Shown here piece after piece: positions 1 through 8,005 of a DNA stretch of 64,000 nt. The notes under the pieces were generated by a model, which saw only the letters and a program-made list of their open reading frames with translations, did no database searches and had not been told where the DNA came from. The DNA is from an uncultured Alphaproteobacteria bacterium. GTDB taxonomy: Bacteria > Pseudomonadota > Alphaproteobacteria > RF32 > CAG-239. Every line of letters begins with the position of its first letter. Positions within the stretch are counted from its first letter, which is position 1. The translations under genes were made by a program, and so were the position numbers. Where the stretch lies: positions 1 to 64,000 of the forward strand of contig CALXRP010000009.1 in assembly GCA_944390885.1 (NCBI GenBank), given 5' to 3'.

Positions 1-296
1 TCACATTTCAGGTAATGATCATCACGGGAACAAGTACCGACTTTAGCCTGATATTGCGGACATTCGCCGGAAGAATAGTAGGTATAGCCTTTCTCCTCGC
101 AATACTCAGTATCAGAGTTGATATTCATATTAATATCACCCTGAACAACATCTTCATCCATACAGTCGGGCAGAAAGCAAATACCGGCAGATGCATTGGA
201 AGGCGGAAGGAAGACGGCGAAAGCAGCGGCAACAGCAAGAACCGACACCGCAGAGTTAAGTTTCATGTGTAGCATATTTCTGTTAATGTTTTTCAT
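1..296 (-). CDS. Secreted Cys-rich protein, N-terminal part (cut by window edge)
   Basis: The reading frame opens at an ATG at 294-296 and stays open to the window edge, giving 98 codons. A strong Shine-Dalgarno (GGGGAGGAAG, 301-310 region) precedes the start. The product has a short polar N-terminus, a hydrophobic stretch and a small-residue cleavage site (ASA/G, near residue 37), which indicates a Sec signal peptide. The mature part begins with the motif FLPDCMDED and then carries regularly spaced cysteines. The same FLPDxM[DE]E motif directly follows the signal peptide of the 656-residue protein at 60154-62124, so the two look like members of one family. The function is unknown. The protein probably acts in the periplasm or at the surface, where disulfides can form. 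Confidence 0.75.
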   Translation of the reverse strand, partial: MKNINRNMLHMKLNSAVSVLAVAAAFAVFLPPSNASAGICFLPDCMDEDVVQGDINMNINSDTEYCEEKGYTYYSSGECPQYQAKVGTCSRDDHYLKC

Positions 297-860
297 CGGC
301 TTCCTCCCCAAGCAAGCGTGCTTGACCCGATCGATTGTCATCATTGTGCCAAAGCTTACGCGTTGCTCTTTTCTTTTTCTTGAGCAGCATTGTGCTCAGA
401 ATGGTTAATAAAAATTCTTTTCTGTATTGTCGTCCTTTTCCTTTGTCATTGCCGGGCGCTTTATTTTTTTTAGTCATTGCCGGGCTCTTTTTTCTTTCGT
501 CATCCCCGGGCTTGACCCGGGGATCCATTTGGCGTCACCCTAAGGGGGTGACCCGGCAATCCAAGTCAAATAAATCAACTTTACTGTCATTCTGGATCCC
601 CGGGCTCTTTTTTTTCTTTCGTCATCCCCGGGCTTCGACCCGGGGATCCATGCTTCAAAGCACCTTCAATCCCGTCATAGCAACGCGATCTCTTGAATAC
701 AGTGTATTCAATTCGCCGCGCGCCTGCCGTGCAGGTGGATTGCCGGATTAAGTCCGGCAATGACAAGTTGAGTAACAAGCCTCATAAGAACGACAATAAA
801 AATACTATAGCACAACAAAAGGCCCGTGTCAAGCCACGTTGAAAAATAGGATAGTAATTT
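297..860. repeat. Intergenic repeat cluster 1 (palindromic elements)
   Basis: This 560-base gap contains no convincing gene. It holds several copies of palindromic elements with the core TCATCCCCGGG-CTTGA-CCCGGGGATCCA (complete at 499-527 and, with one extra base, 621-650). A GC-variant reads GGATTGCCGGATTAAGTCC and continues GGCAATGAC (737-764). Half copies start with GTCATTGCCGGGC near 445 and 472. The module CCGCGCGCCTGCCGTGCAGG lies just before the last copy. The same elements recur near 6.5-7.1, 21.5-21.9, 27.2-27.4 and 54.4-54.7 kb. Open frames across this stretch come from the repeats and are not genes. Confidence 0.85.
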
Positions 861-898
861 TGGCAAAAGAAAACCCTGCACTAATAAAAGTGCAGGGT
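861..898 (-). terminator. Rho-independent terminator after the 947-1977 gene pair
   Basis: A perfect 9-bp stem (ACCCTGCAC/GTGCAGGGT, 873-881 and 890-898) has an 8-base loop. On the minus strand it is followed by TTTTCTTTT. Confidence 0.85.
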
Positions 899-946
899 GT
901 GTGTTTGGATTTTTAGATTCGGGTAAAGGCAAAAGAAATTGGTTGC

Positions 947-1426
947 TTACACTTCGGCATATTCATGCGATTTAATGGAAATTTCTTTGAGGTACTTTTG
1001 GATATATTTTGCTCTCGGGCGAGCCATATATCCTTCTATCCCTAATTCGTTGGAAGCCGAACAGCGGATGTTCAGCGTATCGGAAATTTCCAAATCACCG
1101 GTTTCTGGTGCCGAAAGAAGAATACCTTTTCCTTCGTCTTCTGCCATTGCTTTAGCCAAATCAATTGCCAGCATAATATTGTCGGCTGACAGAACAATCC
1201 GTTCCGGGAAAGGATTTTCCTCAATAACAACTTTTGCTGAGTCTAACCAATCCAATCCGTTTTTATGTCCTTTGTAAATTGCATTTGCAACCATACACAT
1301 ACGAACCTCTGTTCCTTCGTACGGTTCAAAACGCGGATCCTGTCGGAACATACAAATCCGGATTCTTAACAATTCTGGCAGAGTAGCCAATTCTTGTTCA
1401 CGACTTAATTTTTTAGAAGTACTCAT
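947..1426 (-). CDS. Conserved-looking hypothetical protein, 159 aa
   Basis: I do not recognise this protein. It is soluble, with no signal peptide or membrane segment. It is rich in charged residues and has an N-terminal helix-like region (residues 1-30, LSREQELATLPELLRIRI). It lies 32 bases downstream of the 172-residue gene on the same strand, and a good terminator follows, so the two probably form a two-gene operon. The ATG is followed by MSTSKKLSRE. Codon use resembles the neighbours and gives no sign of recent transfer. Confidence 0.7.
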   Translation of the reverse strand: MSTSKKLSREQELATLPELLRIRICMFRQDPRFEPYEGTEVRMCMVANAIYKGHKNGLDWLDSAKVVIEENPFPERIVLSADNIMLAIDLAKAMAEDEGKGILLSAPETGDLEISDTLNIRCSASNELGIEGYMARPRAKYIQKYLKEISIKSHEYAEV

Positions 1427-1458
1427 AATAAAAAAATTTTTTTAATTAATAACTATTT

Positions 1459-1977
1459 TTATTTACACTCCCCTTCAATACGGGCGTATTCATCTGAGTT
1501 TTTGTAAATGACGATTTCTTTTGCGTATTGGAAAGAACCAAGCGGCGAAATCGGCCATGGATCTGGCAGGCACATAGCCAGAAGATTATCAAAATCCGGC
1601 TTTTGCTGGGCATCGTTAAAATTAGCAATTGCCAAAGAAAAAGCAAAAGCTTTTTCGTCCACGTTTAACCCAAAACCTTTCACGAGTTTATCAAGAGTTT
1701 CCGGTGTAATGTCGCAGAAGTTACCTTTAGGATAACTCTTGCAAATTTTAAGAGCCGCCTGACAACAACTGAGGATCACCGCCCAAAAACGGATATCAAA
1801 ATCCTCGACATATTGTCGCATAAAGGCAATTCGATGCTGAAAATTTTTCGGCAGTTCACTAGTTTCCCGGATGAGCCGCTCTTTGTTTTCTTCAAATTCC
1901 TGTTTTCGGATTAATGATACACTCGCCAAGATATGACCGTAGAAATCATCTACTTCTTCTAATTTTAATGCTTTCAT
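1459..1977 (-). CDS. Hypothetical protein, 172 aa
   Basis: Unrecognised soluble protein, probably mainly alpha-helical. It has no signal peptide. Residues 75-90 hold a Cys-Cys pair (ILSCCQAALKIC) and the C-terminal half is acidic. It is the first gene of a likely two-gene operon with the 159-residue protein downstream. A 14-bp perfect palindrome (TGACAATTTTGTCA, 2002-2015) sits 25 bases upstream of the start codon and could be its operator. Confidence 0.7.
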   Translation of the reverse strand: MKALKLEEVDDFYGHILASVSLIRKQEFEENKERLIRETSELPKNFQHRIAFMRQYVEDFDIRFWAVILSCCQAALKICKSYPKGNFCDITPETLDKLVKGFGLNVDEKAFAFSLAIANFNDAQQKPDFDNLLAMCLPDPWPISPLGSFQYAKEIVIYKNSDEYARIEGECK

Positions 1978-2001
1978 AATCTATATATTAATAATTATTT
2001 T

Positions 2002-2015
2002 TGACAATTTTGTCA
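2002..2015. promoter_or_regulatory. Perfect 14-bp palindrome upstream of the 1459-1977 gene
   Basis: TGACAATTTTGTCA is a perfect inverted repeat. It lies in the short gap between the tyrS terminator and the start of the next minus-strand gene, where the promoter of that gene must lie. Its position and symmetry fit a dimeric repressor site. This is inference; no cognate regulator was identified. Confidence 0.3.
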
Positions 2016-2054
2016 TATATCATACTCTGCCAAAGAAAGCAAGCATTTTTTGCA

Positions 2055-2083
2055 TAAAAAAAGAGGAATCCGAAGATTCCTCT
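2055..2083 (-). terminator. Rho-independent terminator of tyrS
   Basis: A 9-bp stem AGAGGAATC/GATTCCTCT with loop CGAA is followed on the minus strand by seven T residues. Confidence 0.9.
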
Positions 2084-2105
2084 GTTGACATATATTAAAA
2101 TAAGG

Positions 2106-3362
2106 CTAAGCCACTTTAATCAAACCGTGTTTTTTCTTGCCTTGAGAAAGTTTGATTTGTCCATCCACCAGGTCGGCGGCAGAAAAGCGATAATTCTCGT
2201 CATTAATCACTTTATCGTTGATTTTCAAACCGTTCTGTTTCATCAACCGGCGGGCTTCGCCTTTGCTTTCGACAAAACCAAGCTGCAAAAAGGCATCCAA
2301 AACGCCAAGCCCGTCCACGCTGGCAACCTCAATACTGGGCAACTCTCCGCCAACGCCGCCTTGCTCAAAAGTCTTGATGGCGCTTTCCTGAGCCAAACGG
2401 GCATCATCTTCTCCGCGGCAGATTCGAGTCGCTTCAAAAGCCAGAATCTTTTTGGCCTCATTGATTTCTTGGTCTTTAAGAGCTTCCAGCCGGCGGATCT
2501 CATCCATCGGCAGATCGGTATAAATACGCAGACATTTGCCGACTTCGGCATCGCCGATATTACGAAAATACTGATAATAATCATAAGAAGAAAGTTTTTC
2601 TTCATTAATCCACACGGCATTACCTTCCGATTTTCCCATTTTTTTACCGGCAGAGTCGGTAATAATCGGGCTGGTAAAACCAAAAAGCTCCACATCATAA
2701 CGACGGCGTCCGAGTTCGGTTCCGGAAGTAATGTTGCCCCATTGGTCAGAACCGGCAATCTGCGCCCGGCAGCCGTATTTGTTGTATAAGACGCAAAAGT
2801 CGTAGCCTTGCAGCAGCATATAGTTAAATTCCAAAAAAGACATCGGCTGCTCGCGATCCAGACGCGATTTGACGCTTTCCATCGTTAACATACGGTTGAC
2901 GGAATAGCAGGTTCCGATATCGCGCAAAAATTCAAGATAATTAATATCCTTAAACCAGTCCCAGTTATCTACCATCAACGCATCGTTTGCACCGTCACCG
3001 AATTTAAGAAACTTGCTGAAAGATTTCTTCAGTCCCTTAATATTATGTTGTAAGGTTTCTTCATCCAAAAACGGGCGCAACTTGTCTTTGCCGGAAGGAT
3101 CACCGATTCGTGCGGTTGCCCCGCCCACCAGTGTAATCGGCTTATGCCCGCATTTCTGAAACCACCGCATCATCATCAGCGGCACAATATGTCCCACATG
3201 CAGACTGTCGCCGGTCGGATCTGAGCCCAGATAACCCACAGCCGGTTTCCCTGATTTTTCGCATTCATAAAGATAGGAGTCAAAGCCGTTTTCGTTAGTG
3301 CATTGATTGTAAAAACCGCGTTCGACCATCAGGTTAAAAAACTGTGATTTAAAATTACTCAT
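2106..3362 (-). CDS. tyrS: Tyrosyl-tRNA synthetase
   Basis: Class I aminoacyl-tRNA synthetase that charges tRNA-Tyr in the cytoplasm. At 418 residues it has the usual bacterial TyrRS length. The HIGH-type motif is HVGH at residues 55-58, after the typical GSDPTGDSLHVGH context. The KMSKS-type loop is KMGKS at residues 241-245. The tyrosine pocket region AGSDQWGNI follows residue 202. An S4 RNA-binding domain occupies roughly the last 65 residues. The ATG follows a good Shine-Dalgarno (AAAAGGAA). The gene is divergent from anmK, an arrangement I know from several alphaproteobacteria, with 91 bases between the start codons for both promoters. Confidence 0.97.
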   Translation of the reverse strand: MSNFKSQFFNLMVERGFYNQCTNENGFDSYLYECEKSGKPAVGYLGSDPTGDSLHVGHIVPLMMMRWFQKCGHKPITLVGGATARIGDPSGKDKLRPFLDEETLQHNIKGLKKSFSKFLKFGDGANDALMVDNWDWFKDINYLEFLRDIGTCYSVNRMLTMESVKSRLDREQPMSFLEFNYMLLQGYDFCVLYNKYGCRAQIAGSDQWGNITSGTELGRRRYDVELFGFTSPIITDSAGKKMGKSEGNAVWINEEKLSSYDYYQYFRNIGDAEVGKCLRIYTDLPMDEIRRLEALKDQEINEAKKILAFEATRICRGEDDARLAQESAIKTFEQGGVGGELPSIEVASVDGLGVLDAFLQLGFVESKGEARRLMKQNGLKINDKVINDENYRFSAADLVDGQIKLSQGKKKHGLIKVA

Positions 3363-3440
3363 TTCCTTTTCCTAAATTAAAAATATAACCAATTCTTAAC
3401 GGATACTAACATAATATTCAAACATTGCAATAAGGAAAGA

Positions 3441-3452
3441 ATGAATTTTTGA
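3441..3452 (+). other. Three-codon minicistron (Met-Asn-Phe-stop) before anmK
   Basis: The only strong Shine-Dalgarno ahead of anmK (TAAGGAAAGA, 3431-3440) is spaced poorly for the anmK ATG at 3454. It abuts ATG AAT TTT TGA at 3441-3452. The stop codon ends one base before the anmK ATG. Ribosomes could start here, stop, and restart at anmK; equally the SD may simply serve anmK at 15 bases. Confidence 0.3.
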
Positions 3453-3453
3453 G

Positions 3454-4554
3454 ATGGATTTGATAAAAAAAGTAAGAGCTTTGGGGCTGATGAGCGGAAC
3501 TTCGCTGGACGGAGTGGATATGGCCGCCATAACGACCGACGGTTTTGATGTTTACGACTTCGGCCCGTCGCGAACCGTGCCGTATGACGAACCCTTGCGG
3601 GAAAAAATCCGTGCCATTCTCGGTAAAAAGCCCGATAATGAGGCCAATGCTGCTCGGATTCGTGCTGTAGAGGAAGAAGTAACGCGTTTTCATGCCGATG
3701 CGGTAAAAGAATTTATTGCTGATACTGATGAAAAAATAGATGTCATCGGTTTTCATGGCCATACAATCCATCACGAGCCGCAAAACCGCTATACGCATCA
3801 GATCGGCGACGGGGCAATGTTGGCGCAAATGTCCGGAATCCGCGTTGTCTGCCGCTTTCGCAATGCCGATGTGGCGGCCGGCGGAGAAGGGGCACCGCTG
3901 GTGCCGGTGTTTCATAATGCTCTCTGTGCCAATATGGAAAAACCTGTCGGCGTACTGAATATCGGCGGCGTATCAAATATCACCTGGATCGGTTCTAACG
4001 GAGAAATGTTGGCTTTTGATACCGGCCCCGGCAATGCGCCGATCAACGACTGGGTGTTGAAACACGCCGGGCAGCATATGGATTATAACGGCAAACTGGC
4101 AGCATTGGGTAAGGTTAACGGCAAGGTTTTGGCGGCTCTGATGCGCCATAAATATTTTGCCCAGTATCCGCCCAAATCCATTGATCGCAACATTTTTCAG
4201 GATAAACTCGAGCATTTGGAAGGATTAAGCCTGGAGGACGGCGCAGCAACGGCCACGGCTTTTACGGCAGAGGCAATAGCTTATTCTTGCGCCATGTATC
4301 TGCCGGAGATGCCCAAAATGATTGCGGTTTGCGGCGGCGGCGCCAGAAACCCGACTTTAGTGCGTTTTATCCGTCAGCGATTGGAAAATGTTGAGGTCAG
4401 AACGGCCAATGATCTGGGGTGGAATGCTGATGAACTTGAGGCTCAGGCCTTTGCTTTTATGGCAGTCCGGCGGCTGTATAATCTGCCGATCAGTTTTCCG
4501 TCTACAACCGGCGTTCCGGAACCGATGATCGGTGGCGAGATTTTTGAACCCTGA
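3454..4554 (+). CDS. anmK: Anhydro-N-acetylmuramic acid kinase
   Basis: AnmK phosphorylates and opens 1,6-anhydro-N-acetylmuramic acid to MurNAc-6-phosphate, a cytoplasmic step in recycling the cell wall. The 366-residue product is full length. The family signature GLMSGTSLDG lies at residues 11-20. Further family motifs visible are VGFHGHTIHH-like (near 99), DTGPGN (near 189) and the ATP-site segment CGGGARNPTL (near 293). The start at 3454 gives the usual short N-terminus before GLMSGT. A three-codon minicistron with the better ribosome site precedes it directly. Confidence 0.96.
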   Translation: MDLIKKVRALGLMSGTSLDGVDMAAITTDGFDVYDFGPSRTVPYDEPLREKIRAILGKKPDNEANAARIRAVEEEVTRFHADAVKEFIADTDEKIDVIGFHGHTIHHEPQNRYTHQIGDGAMLAQMSGIRVVCRFRNADVAAGGEGAPLVPVFHNALCANMEKPVGVLNIGGVSNITWIGSNGEMLAFDTGPGNAPINDWVLKHAGQHMDYNGKLAALGKVNGKVLAALMRHKYFAQYPPKSIDRNIFQDKLEHLEGLSLEDGAATATAFTAEAIAYSCAMYLPEMPKMIAVCGGGARNPTLVRFIRQRLENVEVRTANDLGWNADELEAQAFAFMAVRRLYNLPISFPSTTGVPEPMIGGEIFEP

Positions 4555-4778
4555 ACAAGACTTTTTCGTTAAATAAACGGAATTTCCTTAAAAAATATAA
4601 TGCCGAAAAGCTCTATGACAAAATTTCCTTGTGTTGCGGGCAAATTTATGTTATACATCCTAACGTTAAGCTATTATTTTGTTCGATAATTATTTTTTTT
4701 TAAGACCGGTTAAAACCCGCCTTTCGGGCAAAATAAGCTTTATAAATTGTTTTGTTTAATAGTTAAAAATTTTTTATT

Positions 4779-5999
4779 ATGAACAGAGAATTAAAAAAAG
4801 TTAAGTTTGCCTTGCAGAGCATTGGTGTTGTTATTTTCTTGTTGCTTTGCACCGGTTGTTCCTCAAAGTCAGAATCCCGTCAAAATGTTGAAGAAAACGG
4901 TTTGACCCCAAAAACAGAAAATGTTTCGGGGCAGACAAGAGGCGTTTCGGCTTCAAAAGGTTTTTACCGGATTGAAGATAACAAAAAGTTCGGGATCATC
5001 AGTGACCGAAACGGCAGCCGGAAAATCATCGTTCCCGCAGAATACGATGAAATCATCTGGCGCAATTGGAAAACAGGGTCTGATTTGTATTTTATCGGAA
5101 ACAAGAACGGATTGTTTTCTTTGTTTTCGGAAAAAGGTGACAAACTGTTGTCAGATTATGAAGCAATAAGCTTTGAGAACAACGGCCGGAATTTTATCCG
5201 CATAAAAGTCAACGGAAAATACGGTGTTTTATCACCGGATTTGCAAACAATCCTTCCGCCGGAATATGACAGCCTCAGCAATTGGGTGAACGTATTGGCG
5301 CACGGAATGGGTTTTGGGTTTGAAAATACCGGACATATGGTGGTTTATCAAAATAAAAAGCTCGGCATTGTTCGTTTATCGGATGGCAAGTTTGTTGTGC
5401 CGATCAAATTTATTGATATTAACTACCATAACGGCGTTTTTATCGTAGAAGATGACAAGACGCGCTTCGGAGCATATTCTCTATCCGGGCAGGAGCTTAT
5501 GCCTGTTTGCTATCAGGCGCTCAGCAATTGGGATGAGAATGTTTTTGTTGTCTGCGAAAATGACAAATGCCGGATCGAAGACCGGAAAACGCAGAAAAAA
5601 ACGGAAATCGGCGGAGCAAACAAAAGGCTGCATGTCTATGGTTCATATCTTTTAACCAATGGAACAATCTTTGGAAAAGACGGAAAAAAATTGTATGATG
5701 ATGTAGACGATGCTTCGGAATTTACGGTTTATGACAGCCAAAAAAATCCGGTGAGCGCCAGCAGAGATACAATTGCCATTGCAAGTCACGGGCAGACATA
5801 TTTGATATGTGGATCTCAAAAATGGCCGGTTAAAGATTTTTATACCGGAGTTGAAGGTGCAGAATTCTGGACATCCGGCAGCAAGGCGCTAAGTGAGGAA
5901 GAGGCTTTGGATTATTGCCGGAAAGAAGGTATTCATACACTTGAGTATGATGAAGCTTTTAATCTCGGAGAGTTTAAAAACGCTTTTGATTACAAATAA
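4779..5999 (+). CDS. WG-repeat lipoprotein, 406 aa
   Basis: The N-terminus has a basic start, a hydrophobic segment and a lipobox-like LLLCTGC, with the acylated Cys near residue 26, so it is probably a lipoprotein anchored in a membrane. The body contains repeated units of about 45 residues of the type 'kFGiis...g..iippeYD.i', seen near residues 68-90, 145-165 and 190-215. This is the pattern of WG-containing repeat (KWG) proteins, which form beta-propeller-like folds. The molecular function of the family is not defined. The gene stands alone: a 224-base gap precedes it and a bidirectional terminator follows. The gap upstream is AT-rich and shows no gene. Confidence 0.8.
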   Translation: MNRELKKVKFALQSIGVVIFLLLCTGCSSKSESRQNVEENGLTPKTENVSGQTRGVSASKGFYRIEDNKKFGIISDRNGSRKIIVPAEYDEIIWRNWKTGSDLYFIGNKNGLFSLFSEKGDKLLSDYEAISFENNGRNFIRIKVNGKYGVLSPDLQTILPPEYDSLSNWVNVLAHGMGFGFENTGHMVVYQNKKLGIVRLSDGKFVVPIKFIDINYHNGVFIVEDDKTRFGAYSLSGQELMPVCYQALSNWDENVFVVCENDKCRIEDRKTQKKTEIGGANKRLHVYGSYLLTNGTIFGKDGKKLYDDVDDASEFTVYDSQKNPVSASRDTIAIASHGQTYLICGSQKWPVKDFYTGVEGAEFWTSGSKALSEEEALDYCRKEGIHTLEYDEAFNLGEFKNAFDYK

Positions 6000-6000
6000 G

Positions 6001-6036
6001 AAAAGGGCTTTATCCGTTTGAGGATAAGGCCCTTTT
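6001..6036. terminator. Bidirectional terminator between convergent genes
   Basis: A 15-bp stem with one mismatch (AAAAGGGCTTTATCC/GGATAAGGCCCTTTT) has a 6-base loop. A/T runs on both sides let it serve the lipoprotein gene and the convergent membrane-protein gene. Confidence 0.85.
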
Positions 6037-6040
6037 GCTT

Positions 6041-6388
6041 TCAAAACATTCGTTTCAGACGATAAATGCCGAAGAAAATGCCAAAACCGGACGCCACCAG
6101 GATCGCCAGTATAAAAACATTAAAACTTTCATCATGCGGCTCAAGATAATAGTTCAGAGCGCAAAACGCGGCAAAAATGGAAAGAACGATAATGCCGATG
6201 TTTTTGGCTGATTTTGCAAACCAGAAAAGCGCAATCGCCAGCAAAACCAAAATCGCCGAGGTCGCAATAACATGATCGCAAGCCCATTCATAAAAACGGT
6301 CAAGTTTTCCGCTTTCAATAAATACCCGGTATAAAAAGCCGCAAAAAGATGTGAGCATTTCCCAGCAAGTTTTTAAAAAATTTTCCAT
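6041..6388 (-). CDS. Small membrane protein, 115 aa, unknown function
   Basis: Three hydrophobic segments are visible (about residues 38-60, 63-82 and 90-110) after an amphipathic N-terminal region. The C-terminus is basic (YRLKRMF). No family is recognised. It is probably an inner-membrane protein. The ATG is preceded by an AT-rich region without a clear Shine-Dalgarno. It converges on the WG-repeat lipoprotein gene and shares its terminator. Confidence 0.65.
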   Translation of the reverse strand: MENFLKTCWEMLTSFCGFLYRVFIESGKLDRFYEWACDHVIATSAILVLLAIALFWFAKSAKNIGIIVLSIFAAFCALNYYLEPHDESFNVFILAILVASGFGIFFGIYRLKRMF

Positions 6389-6429
6389 ATAATATAATTT
6401 TAATAATAATTTTTAAGAGAACGCGAAAA

Positions 6430-7200
6430 TATAACAAAAGGCGGGCCGAGTCAAGATGTATGGTCAAATAGTAATAGGAAATCGTCTGCCTTTTGGCAGA
6501 AAACCCGGCCCTTCTTCTTTGTCATTGCCGGACTTGATCCGGCAATCCATTTGGCGTCACCCCTGGGCTGTGTTTTTTTTATGTCATCCCCGGGCATCGA
6601 CCCGGGGATCCAAATCAACAATAAAGCCAATTTATTAACGTGGATTCTCGGGTCAAGCCCGAGAATGACAGTACCTTTATGCCCTTCACAGTCCCCCGCC
6701 GGAGCAACGCGGGGTATACGGGGCACAATGGCGTCAATCCGCCGCGCGCCTGCCGTGCAGGTCATCCCCGGGCTTTTTATTTTTTTATGTCATCCCCGGG
6801 CATCGACCCGGGGATCCATATTTCAAAGCACAATCTTGACCATAAAAAACAATGGAGCAACGCGGTCTCTGTGGCACAATGCTGTCAACTTGCCGCGCGC
6901 CTGCCGTGCAGGTGGATTCTCGGGTCAAGCCCGAGAATGACATAAACTTCAAAGCACAAAGCCCTTCACAAACTCCGCCGGAGCAACGCGGTCTCTTGAG
7001 TACAGTGCATCCAACCGATCGCTCAGGCCGTTGCCTGTGGATTGCCGGATCAAGTCCGGCAATGACAGTTTCTTGTTCAATCCCTCATCCGGCACGATTG
7101 GGTGCCCTTAGCAAATGAGCGTAGGGCTGCTTTTTGCTTTTGTGGCTGCCGGCCTCCGGCCTTTTTGGCAGGCAAAAAGTAACAATAAAAAAATAAATAA
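6430..7200. repeat. Intergenic repeat cluster 2, the largest mosaic
   Basis: This 800-base gene-free stretch is a mosaic of at least three palindromic elements in both orientations. GTCATTGCCGGACTTGATCC... begins near 6521 and occurs reversed near 7036. GTCATCCCCGGGCATCGACCC... appears near 6583 and 6789. GGATTCTCGGGTCAAGCCCG... appears near 6641 and 6914. They alternate with a longer module running from 'GCCGGAGCAACGCGG' to 'CCGCGCGCCTGCCGTGCAGG' (6700-6762, 6850-6912 and a diverged copy 6974-7034). Open frames here are artefacts of the repeats. Confidence 0.85.
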
Positions 7201-7227
7201 AGGATGAATTCAGAGCGGAGGAAAGAA

Positions 7228-7539
7228 TTATTTAAGATGATCGCAAAACGGATTGTTTTTGATGATTTTCACACGGGTTTGATAGTCGCGGACAATTTTT
7301 TCTTTTTCAAAATCAGCTTCGGCAATAATAATGTATTCTGATTTTTTGAGGCTTTCCAAAATATCATCGTTCAGATAATCCAGCAGAATAACCTCATCCG
7401 GTCGGCGGTATAGGGTAGCATGTTTTCCGCCGTCATAAATCAGGCACGGATTTTCGGGCTCAATGCTGCGCTTTTTGATAACAAAGACCAAAATGCCTTC
7501 TTCTGTCCGGATAATTTCATAATCTTCGGCATGTTCCAT
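7228..7539 (-). CDS. Small protein family paralog 1 (PENP-YDGG type), 103 aa
   Basis: Unrecognised small soluble acidic protein. It is clearly homologous to the 105-residue protein at 46520-46837: both share PENPxxxYDGGxxAxLYR, then a hydrophobic stretch, and an IIAEAD/LIAEID segment followed by a basic VR/PLRIVK-like end. The start chosen is the ATG at 7537-7539, which has AAGGGA six bases upstream. An in-frame TTG at 7561-7563 overlaps the stop of the upstream gene and would add eight residues. The gene directly follows the 89-residue gene, so the two are probably co-transcribed. Confidence 0.7.
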   Translation of the reverse strand: MEHAEDYEIIRTEEGILVFVIKKRSIEPENPCLIYDGGKHATLYRRPDEVILLDYLNDDILESLKKSEYIIIAEADFEKEKIVRDYQTRVKIIKNNPFCDHLK

Positions 7540-7559
7540 TGCGCATCCCTTTCGGCCGC

Positions 7560-7829
7560 TCAAAGTTCTTTAATTTTTTTGCTTACGGATGACGAAGCTT
7601 TGTCGAGCTTGTCAAAAATGCCGGCCGACGCCTTTAGAACAATATCTTTTAATGGTGTTTTTCCAATGCCCCCGGCAAAAGCGTTGGTCATTTCGTTGAC
7701 ATAACCGCCTAAAACCGAGTCGGTAGCATGCAGCCCGTGCTTTGCTAAAACAGCACTCATCCCGGCAAAACCAAGAACGGTACGGCTGGCAATTTTGGCA
7801 GTTTCTTTACAAATTGTTCCGGCAGGCAT
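7560..7829 (-). CDS. Hypothetical protein, 89 aa
   Basis: Unrecognised small protein with many Ala and Gly in the first half (ASRTVLGFAGMSAVLAKHG) and a Lys/Ser-rich C-terminus (SSSVSKKIKEL). The moderately hydrophobic stretch at residues 12-30 could be an amphipathic helix and not necessarily a membrane span. The ATG follows TACAGGGAGAATAA, which contains a good Shine-Dalgarno (AGGGAG). Its stop codon is 20 bases ahead of the next gene on the same strand, so it is the first gene of a two-gene unit with paralog 1. Confidence 0.65.
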   Translation of the reverse strand: MPAGTICKETAKIASRTVLGFAGMSAVLAKHGLHATDSVLGGYVNEMTNAFAGGIGKTPLKDIVLKASAGIFDKLDKASSSVSKKIKEL

Positions 7830-7970
7830 AATTTATTCTCCCTGTAAAATGCTGATATGTCGTTAATATAGCATAAAATTTTTCGCAAATCAACAAAATT
7901 TTGTCAAATTTTGGATTCCGAAGGCATTTTGCTTGCGTATTGGCAAGATAAAATTTTTGCAAAAAAAAAC

Positions 7971-7999
7971 TTGACTAATAATTTTTATGCCATTATAAG
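7971..7999 (+). promoter_or_regulatory. Near-consensus sigma70 promoter of the orphan transcript
   Basis: TTGACT (7971-7976), a 17-base spacer and TATAAG (7994-7999). Eleven... no coding gene follows for over 400 bases, so the expected product is a non-coding RNA starting near 8006. Confidence 0.7.
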
Positions 8000-8005
8000 G
8001 GTCGG

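Noticed and set aside
335-751. 138-codon open frame on the plus strand (and similar ones near 6551-6940 and 21455-21832)
   Set aside because: The translations consist of the palindromic repeats (peptides such as SSPGLTRGS and RACRAG recur in each cluster) with no ribosome site; they are repeat artefacts.
437-7076. CRISPR arrays
   Set aside because: The repeats are palindromic but irregularly spaced, in both orientations and mixed types, with no uniform spacers and no cas genes.
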